From positions 2,728,001 to 2,792,000 of the forward strand of contig BSYQ01000009.1 of assembly GCA_030272585.1 (NCBI GenBank): a stretch of DNA of 64,000 nt, written 5' to 3'. Within the stretch, counting starts at the first letter, position 1; the number at the start of each line of letters is the position of its first letter. Of the stretch, positions 1-13,629 are shown piece after piece. The stretch is from Bryopsis sp. KO-2023 (taxonomy: Eukaryota > Chlorophyta > Ulvophyceae > Bryopsidales > Bryopsidaceae). Below the pieces are notes generated by a model. It was given only the letters and a program-made list of their open reading frames with translations. It ran no database searches and was not told the DNA's origin. Both the position numbers and the translations under genes were made by a program.

Positions 1-1667
1 GACAGACATTAATGAAACGGAAAAATTTGCAATACAGGAAAAAAAACTGCTGCAAAGTGGCACCTCGAATGCAGCGATTTTCTGGATTTCTCCGTTTTGC
101 CTGGTCAATGCAGCCAACAGCAACAGAACTTCATTCCGGATGGCCTCCCTTTCTTTCAGCAGATCCATCAGATGCACGACACCCAGGGGGCTCCCCAGGA
201 TGGCCTCTTGCAGCTTGAAAATGCTGGTGTTGAGCAAGCAGGTCAGCAATTGCACGGAATGGTACCGAACGTAAAAATCATTCACGCCGATGGGTTCGTC
301 CTCCAGCAGTGAAAGCACCACCGACAGGTTTTCTGGTTTTTGAGTGAAAAGCTCGCAATTAATCACCCCTGCTGAAGCCTTTTTCCCGAAAAAAGGAAAA
401 CACAAAGATGGCGAACAGAAACGGGACAGTCAGATCCATATTTTCCCACAAAAATATGCCAAAAATCATTGTTGTCCCAGTGAAACTCATCAAAATCGCC
501 CGGCATTTTTACAAGAGGTGTTCAAGAATATAATCGACTTGACATTTATTTTTGAGTAAATGGATGGGTATAGCGAATGCAGCGGGAGCCCACCTCTTGA
601 TTTCTTGCATCTTTTTCATTTTCTGGCACCGAAAACGCTGCGAGCAGCACTTCCAGGGCTCCATTGATCATTTCTACATCTTCCCTAGAATTAAAAAGGA
701 TTTCGCAAAGAACCGACAATCCTTTCGACCCGATGCCAAGCTGGGCCTGTCCATAGGGTTCAACACACAAATTCCTTATATTCGGTCTCAAAATTCCATT
801 TGCTGTTCAATGTTCAGCTTATGAACAAAGAAGATTTTATCCCATTTTAATTTTGGATACAAATTTATCAAGGCATGGCGGTGTGGATTGTGCAATTTCT
901 GAAACTTGGAACAGGCCATATACACCCCTAGAAAAAAAAAACAAGAGGAAAGATCGCTTTTCCACTAGCATCCACACATGACTGCACTGATTTCAAGGAG
1001 TTTTTAACCCCCCCCCCAAAAAAAAAAAGGCAAAAACAAACATCCGCCTCAGTTTCGTTAAAAAACAAACCCACCCAGTACTAATCGAGGTTCCTGTAAA
1101 AATACCATCAGAATCAAATCATGAATTTGATTGTGTAATTGTTTTGGTTACTGCTGCAGCACGTTTGCCCACCATTCTCGGGAAAAACAGGAATTGCACA
1201 TTTTATTGAGTATCCAATATTTCAGATCAGAAAAAGAAATCAACTCGTTCTCGCCCAGTTCAGTTTTTGGTTTGGGCCTAACCAATTAGAAGCTTCTCCC
1301 AAGCTACACACACATATATACATACATATATAAAATCTTTTTTTGTCGACTTACCTTTGGATTGTCTTGCAGCAAGTCCCTGAGTTCCCCGACCGCGGCT
1401 CGCTTATCTTCATTAAGTGTGCTTTCCAAAATTCGATGCACGATGGCCTCAACTTCCGCTGATACAGCGTCGTCTCGATTCACAGCGACGCCTTGGGCAA
1501 CATATCCAAGTCAAGATTCCTCCAACAAAAACCGAGGCCCCGACCAAAGCGACGAGGGACGTATTTCAGCGAGGCTTTTTTTTTTTCTTGTTGTTGGTTT
1601 GGAGAATACCTTCGACGGCTTTGAGCACACCCCCGACGCCTTTCGCAACTTTTCCCAGATAGTTCAT
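1..1667 (-). CDS. USO1: General vesicular transport factor p115/USO1, N-terminal part (runs off the window)
   Basis: Golgi tethering factor that docks ER-derived COPI/COPII vesicles before SNARE pairing; this is the armadillo-like globular head. Four coding exons fit in phase on the minus strand: 1610-1667, 1355-1491, 594-746 and 64-351. The start Met at 1667 gives MNYLGKVAKG, matching the MNFLRG start of animal p115. Further family matches are the block DKRAAVGELRDLL in exon 2, ALEVLLAAFS in exon 3, and ENLSVVLSLLEDE, SPLGVVHLMDLL and ALTRQNGEIQKIAAFE in exon 4. About 211 residues are present; the rest of the head and the coiled-coil tail lie beyond base 1. The acceptor of exon 4 (GCGAG at 352-356) has a weak pyrimidine tract and is the least certain border. 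Head-to-head with TTLL1. Confidence 0.85.
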
Positions 1668-2154
1668 TGGGTGAGAACTGAGCAACACGAAATGGCGTCG
1701 GAAAAGCATGATGAACGTTGTCTGACTGGGGAGGAGTGAGAAAGAGTGAGAAAGTCGGACGTCGACCTCTTGATCTTTGTTGAAAAAATCTTTTTCCGAC
1801 ACTGGAGCTTCAAAATTTCTTTCAGACGCCCTTCAGCTCGGATCGGAAAATCGAAAAGAGGAAGGATACCAGCGGGAGCTTTGGGCTCGACATCAAACGG
1901 TTAGACGTCAAAGTCGTCAGAGAGGTGCATGCATCCCGTAACCAACACATCCCCTGATGACATGTTGGGCGTTGGGGGATACCCGGATTGGTCTTTAAAA
2001 AACCAGCAGCTAAACATCTACCTTTCGTCCCGAAAATCGGAACCCAACATGGAGAGAACAGATGATTTGATTTTTTTCACAACAGTTCCATCCGTGTGTT
2101 CATTCGTTCAGGGTTTGTTCTGTCTGCTGGGTGCTTCTGAGAAAACCTGGGGGG
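1668..2154. promoter_or_regulatory. Shared 5' region between USO1 (-) and TTLL1 (+)
   Basis: These 487 bases separate the two divergent start codons and hold no supported exon. They must contain both 5' UTRs and the promoters. I see no clear TATA box. Inferred from gene layout only. Confidence 0.5.
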
Positions 2155-4966
<2,812 letters not shown>

Positions 4967-5458
4967 AGGGCTTAAGCGCACGAGGTCATATAATCTTGAG
5001 TCTGACTTCATGGTGTATGTATGTATGATAGGATTTCACAGGGTTTCCCTGGGTATAAGCTGTTTCAAATAGTTAAGGGAGGAAGAAGAATGGGGGGGAG
5101 GGGCTCGAAAAAACATACATGATATGGGTTGGGTCTTTTAAAAAAAGGAAAAGAAAATGTCAGCATCTAGAGTTTTTGATATATTTTACAATGGGGGCGT
5201 TGATGTAAGGTCCAAATTTTGAAAAGTTGGATTAAGTTGCACACATAATCCGTGATTTTTTGGGGAAACGCCATTTTAGAAAAAATTCGAATCTCTGCAG
5301 TGGCACAACCAAAAAAAAAACGCTGGGAAAGTGGACCGACCCAATCTCACTGTCGACCTCGGAAGAAAGGAGCTCATTACAAAAGGTAAAGGATTACTAC
5401 AAAGATGCTGCAAAACTGGGACAGAGAAAATTCAAGTACGGTGGAGAGAAAACAGTTT
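4967..5458. other. Convergent intergenic spacer, TTLL1 / CCDC25
   Basis: The stretch lies between two stop codons on opposite strands and so holds two 3' UTRs. A short reading frame at 5260-5466 overlaps the CCDC25 end and has no homology I recognise. Nothing else seen. Confidence 0.6.
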
Positions 5459-7519
5459 TCACATAAAATCATCCTCGTAGTCTTCCACCGACTCATACTT
5501 TTCCCCCAAGGATTTGCTGGATACCATGTTTTCCTCCTGCAAAAACCCAATGTATATATATATTGAAAAAAAAAGTCGAAAATCAGGGAGACATATACTC
5601 TGATATATTCTGTATGGGCGAAAAACAAGCAAAGGGGGTGGGACGTTTTTTTTTTTAAGTTGTATGTCTGACCTGCATTATGTGATGGTAGGATCTCGCT
5701 TCCTTCTCCTTTTCTAGAGTTTCCTTCACAGCTTTTTCCTCTCGCCTTTGTTGGATGATTGCAGCCTTCCTTTCTGACCGGATCTCAGCATCATATGCCT
5801 AGGAAAGAAAAAATAAAAAAAATCCCTCATTCATTAATGAGAGAAAAATAATTCCATCGCTTCTTTCATTTACAATCTCAAAATAAAAATAAAAAAAATT
5901 CACTAATTATTTTTTTTCCGGCAGTTTCCCGAGGCCCCTCCATTTTTACCGTCAATAGCAGAAACTCTAAGCAAGCAGCAAATATTTTCCAATGAGGCAC
6001 ACTGAACCATATAAATGGAGGGGGAAATCGCTTGGAAAACCAGCAGGAAGCAATATACTTATTTAAGAAAAAACAAGAGAAAACAATTCTGAAGGCAAAA
6101 AAAAAAGCAATAAAATCATTCTGGAAAAAACTGCATACCTGCTTTTCTGCCGCGAGATCTGGTGCTTCTTCCCTCTTGGTTCTGTTCAGGCGATTGACGA
6201 TATCGTTTACTTTCTTCGGAACCTTCACTTTCTTGACCAAGCTCATGTCATGAAATCCAACCTGCATCCGCATCAAGCTTTCTCTAATTTTTTACCGATT
6301 TATTTCATTTTTTTGGGGGGGAGGGGAAAGGAGTGTGAAAGGAAAAAAGATGGTTTGTGTGTCTGCAGCACATATCTCTACATCTCGTTAAAAGTCGCCA
6401 AGGACCGTGGTCCCATGTCCGACGAATGTGCCCTATGCCGGTCGCTCGCGCAAGCCTAAACCCTAACGAACCCTCCCCATGTCGCACATAGGAACCGTCC
6501 CTGGCGACTTTTAGCGGCTTCTCATATCTCTTACCGCTCCGACATCCATATCGTGACTTTTGTTGAGGTTGCTCCAAGGGGTGTAGACAATGTCTACGCT
6601 AGCTTTCTTGTTGCCTGGGCGGAGGGAAAGTTTTCATTAAAACCAAAATTTGAACACTTTCTGGAATCTTATCTTTAATTCTTATTCTATTCTATTCTAT
6701 TCTATTCTATTCATTCTTCTATTTTAACTTATTCTTTATGCTCACTTTGCAATTCTGTTTTTCGATTCTTCTTGTTTTTAACATATCCAGAAAAATAGGA
6801 AAGCTGGAGATAGAACTTTATTTTTCTGATACAATTTTCTCAGATTGCACCTTATGGATACTTTGCAAGGACCTATACTCCCCCATGAATAATATTTCAT
6901 GACAAAAAAAACACACCTTATTACTTGGGACAAAAAAGACCAAAGAAAAGCACAGAAAAAGCCCACACTGTTGAAAAAGGAGTGTGGAAGCCTTCCGTTT
7001 TCTTTTTCTCTTACTCGGGTCACCGGTTCGTGCCTTGAATGGAGTTGGCTTTAACGAGCTGACAACAATCCTCCAGCGTGTCTGGAGGAATGTCGTCCAT
7101 CGTGGACCCAGGCGGAAGACGCAAATAAACGTGAGCCGACGACAAGTCGTCCACGTGAAACCTGTCGAAAAAACCGACGAGGCAACATAAGCCACAGAAT
7201 TCCAACATTTTTTTGAACTCACACTTTTTCCCCCTATTTTAAGAAATTTCGAAGAAGGGGTTAACAAAGTCTCCGCAGGTTTTCCAATCAAAGGAACGAA
7301 AACGACAAAGACATGCGTCCCAGGGAGATACTGCGAGTGCAGAGGTACTGTAGAGTTAAGCGTGGGGGGGAGGGGGGGACATCGAAAAGAAACCCACCAG
7401 ACGTCGATGGGTAGGCCGAACTTGATCAGATCCTCGTTTTCGAACTTGTCTCTCCCCATGTATATCAGCCAGTTCTCCGTATTCGGAACGAAACCGCGAG
7501 GGTGGAAATACAGAACCAT
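5459..7519 (-). CDS. CCDC25: CCDC25 (Jlp2/NFACT-R family) protein
   Basis: Conserved eukaryotic protein with an NFACT-R (DUF814) domain followed by a charged helical tail; the human protein is a DNA sensor at the membrane, and the ancestral role is unclear. Six exons join in phase: 7398-7519, 7034-7161, 6535-6614, 6139-6261, 5673-5798 and 5459-5536, giving 218 residues (human 208). Family blocks are [66 protein letters not shown] and EAPDLAAEK, then a Lys/Glu/Arg-rich coiled coil and the end EDYEDDFM. The second intron has no usable GT donor. Phase and the family pattern NSIQGNKK...YTPWSNL require splicing at CAAG|GCACGA, a GC-AG intron. Start MVLYFHP matches human MVFYF; a second Met lies one codon upstream. 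Confidence 0.93.
6683..6712. repeat. (TATTC)n microsatellite between CCDC25 exons 2 and 3
   Basis: About six tandem copies of a TATTC pentamer, read directly. Its position falls inside the GC-AG intron. Confidence 0.9.
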
Positions 7520-7787
7520 CACTGCGAAAACCTGTCTTCTGGACCAACCTCAAAACACTGCCAAGACTCCAGAGAATGGAAAGCTCCAAATACGAATACG
7601 TTTCTGTTTTTCTTCTCTCGTCATTTTTAGTGACACAACGTGACGTGAAAATCTTCAACAAACATACATCATCGAAGCTTTTTCGCCGGATAATTGAATC
7701 TCACTACGCCCACTGTGCCAGTCGTTGCCCAGACGCCTTCCCCCCCGTGTTCGAAAACTTCGCTGCAAGCGGCGCTTCCAACCAAAA
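7520..7787. promoter_or_regulatory. Bidirectional promoter region, CCDC25 (-) / plastid GST-N protein (+)
   Basis: Only 268 bases separate the chosen start codons, or about 205 if the upstream Met at 7725 is used. No supported exon lies between them, so both promoters and 5' UTRs must sit here. Confidence 0.5.
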
Positions 7788-10700
7788 ATGTCCATGTTCT
7801 CGCCGACTCGCTCCCAGACCTCGCGTCTTTTGGCCAACGAGGGGTTGACATTGCCGCGCCAGGCCGGAATCAGGAAGGGCCCCATATCTGCGTCGCCTCT
7901 GGCAAGGAAGACCTCATACCTCCGCGCCAAGAAAGACGATAACTCTGACAAGGTATTTCCATCTTCTGTCGGCTCATGGGATGTCGTCGTTACGGGAGGC
8001 CTTCGCCGTAATCTGTTTCGTGTCTTTTTTCGCGCTCTAGAGTGCCAAATCAGAAGTCGTCGCCGATGAACCCGCCGTGGTGGTCGAAGATACCGTCACG
8101 GTTGGCGCAAAGGGATTTGGGTCCGCCAAGAAGACTGGAGGTGCTAAGGAAAAAGTTGTAGAAGCTGTGGAAGCTGTGGGTGAAGAAACCGCTGAGGCGG
8201 TCACTGAAGCCAAGGAAGCGGTCGTTAAGGAAACCGAGAATGCCAAAGATAACATCGTAGCAGCCGTGGAGGAGACCGCCGAGACCATGGAAGAAAAGGT
8301 CGAAGCTGTGGATGAAACCGCACAAGCAGTCGTGGAAGACGCCGTGAAAGCTGTGGAAGAAACCGTCGAACCAGTCGCGGAAAAACCCGTCGAACCAGTC
8401 GCGGAAAAACCCGTCGAACCGGTCGTGGAAGAAACCGTAGAACCGGTCGTGGAAGAAACCGCAGAACCGGTTGCGGAAGCCACGGAATCCATTGCGGAAA
8501 CCAATGGAACCCCGAAAGAAACCACGGAAACTACAGAGCCAATCGAGTACACCTACACTGGACCCGAACCCCAGAGGTTCGCCGTTGCGGAAGGACAGAC
8601 TGGGCAGGTTAGGAACCACGTGAAACAACATTGATCTTTGCTGTAAATTCTGGGTTGCATTGATTTTTACAGCCTTGCCAGGACTTGACAATCATTGTGC
8701 TGTTGACCAGATTCTGGGTGCCGCTTTGAACCCTACCTTCCGACTCTTCAGTGGGGGGTTCGCCAAAGGATTCTCCGCTGGTTTGCAAAAGGTAGGCATC
8801 TAAAACAACAATACATTATTGCCTTTTTCCTCTTTTTTTGTTGAGAAAAAGAGCAGGAAGGAAATGAAGTTTCAGGCCATTGGAACCCATTTGGAAAAAC
8901 ATTTGGGTGTGAGCGTTGGTGTTCATGCAACGTGAAAGAATTTCTATTTTGCGTTTGAAGAAATTCTTTCTTCTTACGTTTGTGACTGCTGTAGGCGGAT
9001 AAGGATTCTTACAGCGTCGCCAGGGCCATCGGACAGCAAGTCAATGAAACGAGCCAGGTAAAAAGAGTTGAAACTGATGAACCCCACCAACCAATTCTTG
9101 AACAAGAATACCTTTTCTTTTTTTTTGTGGGGGAGGGTGTGTGCAGCCTGAGTCATGTGGCAGGACTTTTGATAACTCCCCCTTTCCAAATGACGTCAAA
9201 CATCGAAAAATCAATAAAATCGAAAAATCAAACATCAAAAATGAGCAACCCCAATCCTGAAGTGGTATTGCCATTCGATGCAAAAACATCTCCTAATGGC
9301 TGGACTGGGGTTTCGATAACCATGCTGTTTCTATTCAACATTCAAGGTCAGCGAGTTCATGAGGCCAAGCCAGCCCCTGGAGATCTACGAGTACGAAGGC
9401 TGCCCCTTCTGCAAGAAAGTGAGGGAGGCCGTCTCCATTCTGGATCTGGACGTCATTTACTACCCCTGCCCAAGGAACGGACCCACTTTCAGGCCAAAGG
9501 CCATCGAGCTGGGAGGAAAGCGATCTTTCCCTTACATGGTGGATCCTGGTGCGGGGAAAGCGATGTACGAGTCGGATGATATCATCAATTACTTGTTCCA
9601 GGAATACGGCGACGGGGAGGTTCCAGTCGGTCTCAGGCTCGGGGTGTTCACCACCTTGTCTTGCGGGCTTTCGCTTGTGGGAAGGTGTGTGTCTCATCAA
9701 ACAGCACCAAGATTCCTTTCTTTTTGGCCTTTTTTTTGTATCTCTGGGCGTGGAGTCAGTGAAATATCTTTCTTTTGTTTTTAATCATGTTTTGGGCTGT
9801 GTTGTGGAGGTGGGGGGTTGTCCGTATCTTGGCACACAATGCTCCATCTCGCTTTTGGCGCTGGTTTTACTCTGACTTTGATTACTGCCTCGACCCCTTT
9901 GTGAAGCAAATAGCTGCTGTTGTTTTTTCGCCCATAGAGTTTCTGGATTCTGTTGGGTCATAATTTTCGATGGAATTGCAGGAGGAGTTGGGTTTTTTGT
10001 TCTGGGCTGCTAAAAGATGGAAATTCTGTCTTGTGAGTCAGGTTGGGCAAGGGGTCATCATACAGGGCAGCGAAAATGCCAGAAAAGCCCATCATTTTCT
10101 GGGCTTATGAGGCATCTCCATTCTGCAAAGTTGTCAGGGAGGTTCTGTGCGAGCTGGTGAGTTGCTTTTTTTTAATAAACATCGAAAATGAAAATTCTGT
10201 ACGTGAATTTTTTGATGGTGATTGTCTCATTGGTTGAATGGTAATTTTTTTTAATGCTTTTATGGGTGTTGTTTTTGTAGGAAATCCCACATTTGATGAA
10301 AACGGTGGCCAGGGGAAGCCCCAAGAGGCAGGACTTGTATGAGATCGCAGGTGGATTCCAGGTTCCATACATCCAGGTAGGCGACATGAGAGAAAAATTC
10401 GCCCCTCAATTTTTTTTTTTCACAGAATCCAAAAGGGAAAAAAGGGGAGGGGGGGGGAATCCTGTGGAAAAGAGACCTCAGAATAACATTTCAATTTCAT
10501 TTCGTATAGAATCGACGTCCCGTTTATTTCCTTCATGAAGAAATCAAGTCACCAGTGGAAAGTGAGAATCGGGGCACCCTTTTTTAGTTTTGGGGAAGTT
10601 TTTGTGATAGATTTCATGCATATGGTCTTGTGAAAAAAAAAAAAAGGGGGGGGGGGGAAGGTGCTTCTTACTATTCTCAAAGTGACTTTTGAAATGAACT

Positions 10701-10808
10701 CGTTTTTTTTTGTGTCAATTTCTTGTCTGACAGGACCCAAACACTGGAATCGCGATGTTCGAAAGCACTGCCATCATCGATTACCTCAACGAGACATATG
10801 CCGCTTGA
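7788..10808 (+). CDS. Plastid tandem GST-N/glutaredoxin-like protein with an acidic repeat region
   Basis: Homologous to plant plastid thioredoxin-fold proteins of the At5g03880 type, which have two GST N-terminal domains; the substrate is unknown. Exons: 7788-7952, 8041-8607, 8711-8791, 8995-9057, 9347-9684, 10042-10156, 10281-10376 and 10734-10808, all in phase, 499 residues. Residues 1-55 (MSMFSPTRSQTSRLL...) are Ser/Arg-rich and look like a transit peptide; in-frame Met 7725 would add 21 basic residues. Next comes about 130 residues of Glu/Val/Ala repeats such as VEPVAEKP. Then a family linker FRLFSGGFAKGFSAG, domain 1 with EYEGCPFCKKVREAV and FPYMVDP, and domain 2 with AYEASPFCKVVREVL, GSPKRQDLYEIAG and the end AMFESTAIIDYLNETYAA. 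Domain 1 keeps a CPFC redox motif while domain 2 has SPFC. The acidic repeats are absent from the plant homologues as I recall them. Confidence 0.9.
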
Positions 10809-11646
10809 TTTGATTTGAACCAACAACATTTGGTTTTTCTTGTTCATTGACTATTCTTTCGATTCTTTAAGAAGTAAAAAGCGTCCCACCATCGTTTTCT
10901 TTTCTTTTTTTTTTCTCCGTGGGAACCTGAAGAGAAAAAAAAAGAGTGAGAAGGAGAAAAAAAAAACACAGTTGCAGGTGGTCATTGAAAGGTTGAACTG
11001 GGTAACCTTTTGTTTTAATGGTGGGGACCTGAATTTCATTGTTTTTTGTAATGCGACGGATTTGTCAAACTGAAAATTGATGTGCTTTTCTTTTCATTGA
11101 AAAATCGGGAAATCCACCCTTTTCCTGTGATTAATCGAGGCATCCCAAAAATTGGGGTTCTATTTTTCAACATGTATTTCTCTATGAAAATGAGTAGGAA
11201 GAAGCCTCTTGTCAAGTTAGCATCTCCTCTCCACCAACTTGTTTTAGAAAAACAAAAAGATGAAAACAGGCTTGAAAATGTTTGTGTTGTGGGGTGGGAA
11301 AGGGTAACAAAAATTGAAAATAGAAACCACAGTTTCAACCAGTTTTCCCTTCACACGTTCTTAAAAACAGAACCGTGCAGAAATAGAAATAGGAATCAGA
11401 AATAGGGGAACATTCAATCATGCTCTTGCAGATGCAGAAGCACTTGGCCAATTGACCAAAAAGGGGTGTGAATGATGTATCAGTGGGGGAACAGAGGCTT
11501 CAGGACGTTGAGCAGAGGCCCGTTCAAAGCGGGCGACGCTCTGACCTTCAGAATAGAGAATCCCTAAGTTGAACACTATCCTAAACGAAAACAAAAGATG
11601 TAGTGTCTTTTCCTGCCAAAAAAAGCTTGGTGATAGGTTATTTTCC
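10809..11646. other. Convergent intergenic spacer
   Basis: Lies between the stop codons of the plastid GST-N gene (+) and the unassigned minus-strand gene. Rich in A/T homopolymers. I found no exon with believable splice borders. Confidence 0.5.
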
Positions 11647-13411
11647 TTATTTGTTGTTGTGCATGGCCTCAACAAGATTTGCTTTTGTCTTCTTGTAAGA
11701 AAAATCCATGTTGGCACGAATTCCATGATCGTATGGGATTCGTTGTGGGTTCTCCTTGTTCGAATCCGCTTTCCTCAACCTTATGCAACAAAAGGTGTTG
11801 TGTTGAAGTTGAAATGGGGCAATAGATCTCTGGACAGTTGGTGAGTGTGATAAAAAAAAGATGGATCACCAGACCGAAAACCAAGAACCCACTGAGCATT
11901 TCACTGCAGACTTTTATGTCTTGGATTGTTTCTATTGAAGTTCTGAGAGGCTCTTTGCTTTCTTTTTACACCTCCTTTTCATGCCAGCCTGGTCTGAGAC
12001 CCTATAATAATAATCCAAAATTTGATTTGTTAGGAGCGTTTCCACTTCAAATTCTTTTTTAAATAAAGAGGTCTACCTGGGAGGAGAGATTTTGGGCTGG
12101 AGCACTCTGAGAAACTGCTCCTTGTCACTCAAAGACTCCAAATCTTCTCGAACTTGGTGGGTTGAATTGTTTGCACATTGTGTTGTTTGTTTTGGAGGAC
12201 AGTTAGATGCAGGGCAAGCACTCAATGTATGATTGGATTTTTGAAAAAGAAATTCAACAGCAGCACCACACATCAATCTCAGCTCATCTTTTTTGTCTAC
12301 CTTGATCAAATCCCATGCTCTTTTGTCCAGCGACAGTGGTGGTAGTGATGCTGCTGTTCAATTTGAAACATCTGTGCCCCATCTCTCTTTTTTTTTTCCA
12401 CCTGAGCCCTCCTCAAAGCATAACCAACCTGACCTGTGGCTTCTGAATATGATCCTATCATCACGGGCCATAAGTTGTTTTTGATTTGAACATGCCCGAC
12501 AGACAGACAGATAGACAGACGGACGGGCACCACCGCCACTTAAGCATTCAGGACCACTATTGCCATCACTTTTCAAATCAACCCAAAAAACAAAAACAGC
12601 ATCTGTAGCATCAGAACATCTGAGCCTGAACCAACATTTTATTGGGGTAGACTTTTGAATGGGGTGAGATGCTGGTTTCATTTCAGTTGTATTTATATAA
12701 GGGCTGGCTGTGGAAGTTGGGGGTGCTGTTGAAAAGTTAGAACTTGGGCTATGAAACAAAAGTGCACAAGATGAGATAGTCTAAAGTATTAAAATTTTGA
12801 ATTCAGACAAATACCCATCACCCACTACTGCCCCCTGCCCACTCTGCCTACCTAAGGCATCTCCTTCCAGTTTCCTGTGTAAGGTTTGCAAAAAAGGAGG
12901 TCTTCTTTCTTTTTTTCTGGTCCCCTCCCTCCTCGTTTCTATTTCGTTTTGTTTTCCTAGCATTGCTATCTATTTCGTAAAGAACTCTTTTCTCCACTCG
13001 ATTCCGGCTGCACCCGCACTCGCAAAGCGCCCCTTCCGAACAAGGTTCCACGTACAGTTTCAACAACGCAGGCTTTTTTTTAGCGCCGTCGCGTTTGCTT
13101 TTTTCCCCTTTGCTCGATCCAACGAATCCCACCGACGACACAGGCTTTTTTGTGGCGCCGTTGCGTTTGCTTTCTTCCTTTTTGCTCGACCCAACCAAAC
13201 ACGACGACACATTCGTCAGCTTTGCCGTCGAGAAAGTGCGATCCTCTTCGTCCATCTTCACCTTCCTACTTTTGCCGTTGTTTTCTTGTTTTTTCCTTTT
13301 CTTGAGATCGCCGAGTTCCCTCATATCGAAAAGGGAGCGGATCCTGTCGATAGCGCGGGTTTTGTTTCCATCGGGTTGCACTTCAAGTTTTTTTTGGAGA
13401 AACGAGGGTCG
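11647..13411 (-). CDS. Uncharacterised basic Ser/Lys-rich protein (four exons, start not found)
   Basis: I do not recognise the family. Four exons keep phase with canonical GT-AG borders: 12852-13411, 12534-12748, 12077-12353 and 11647-11779, giving about 394 residues and a natural stop. The first is very basic (LKKRKKQ, KKRKKTS) and contains two related units, VGSSKKEESKRNGATKKP and VGSSKGEKSKRDGAKKKP, so it could be nuclear. The third has DKRAWDLIKVDKKDELRLM followed by several Cys residues. The last ends NMDFSYKKTKANLVEAMHNN. No Met fits upstream of the acceptor at 13412, so at least one 5' exon is missing, probably within 13420-13620. The joint phase agreement across four borders is the main evidence that this is a gene. 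Confidence 0.6.
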
Positions 13412-13629
13412 CTGTTAAAAACAACACGCGCACGTGAAAAGATCATCGACACCAAGATGATTATGAACATCTGTTTGCCCCCCCCCCCACAGAAACGCAC
13501 GTGACGACACGAAACGAAACAGATCGACTTCCAACAAAAGCAACAAACATAGAAAAGCCAATCAAAACCGGAAACACCGATCGGCGTCGACGCCGGACAC
13601 TTGATCTCCGCTGCAAACGCTTTCTCAGG

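Noticed and set aside
8037-8691. Two long minus-strand ORFs rich in Ser/Thr/Val or Phe/Gly
   Set aside because: They are shadows of the Glu/Val/Ala repeat coding region of the plastid GST-N gene on the plus strand.
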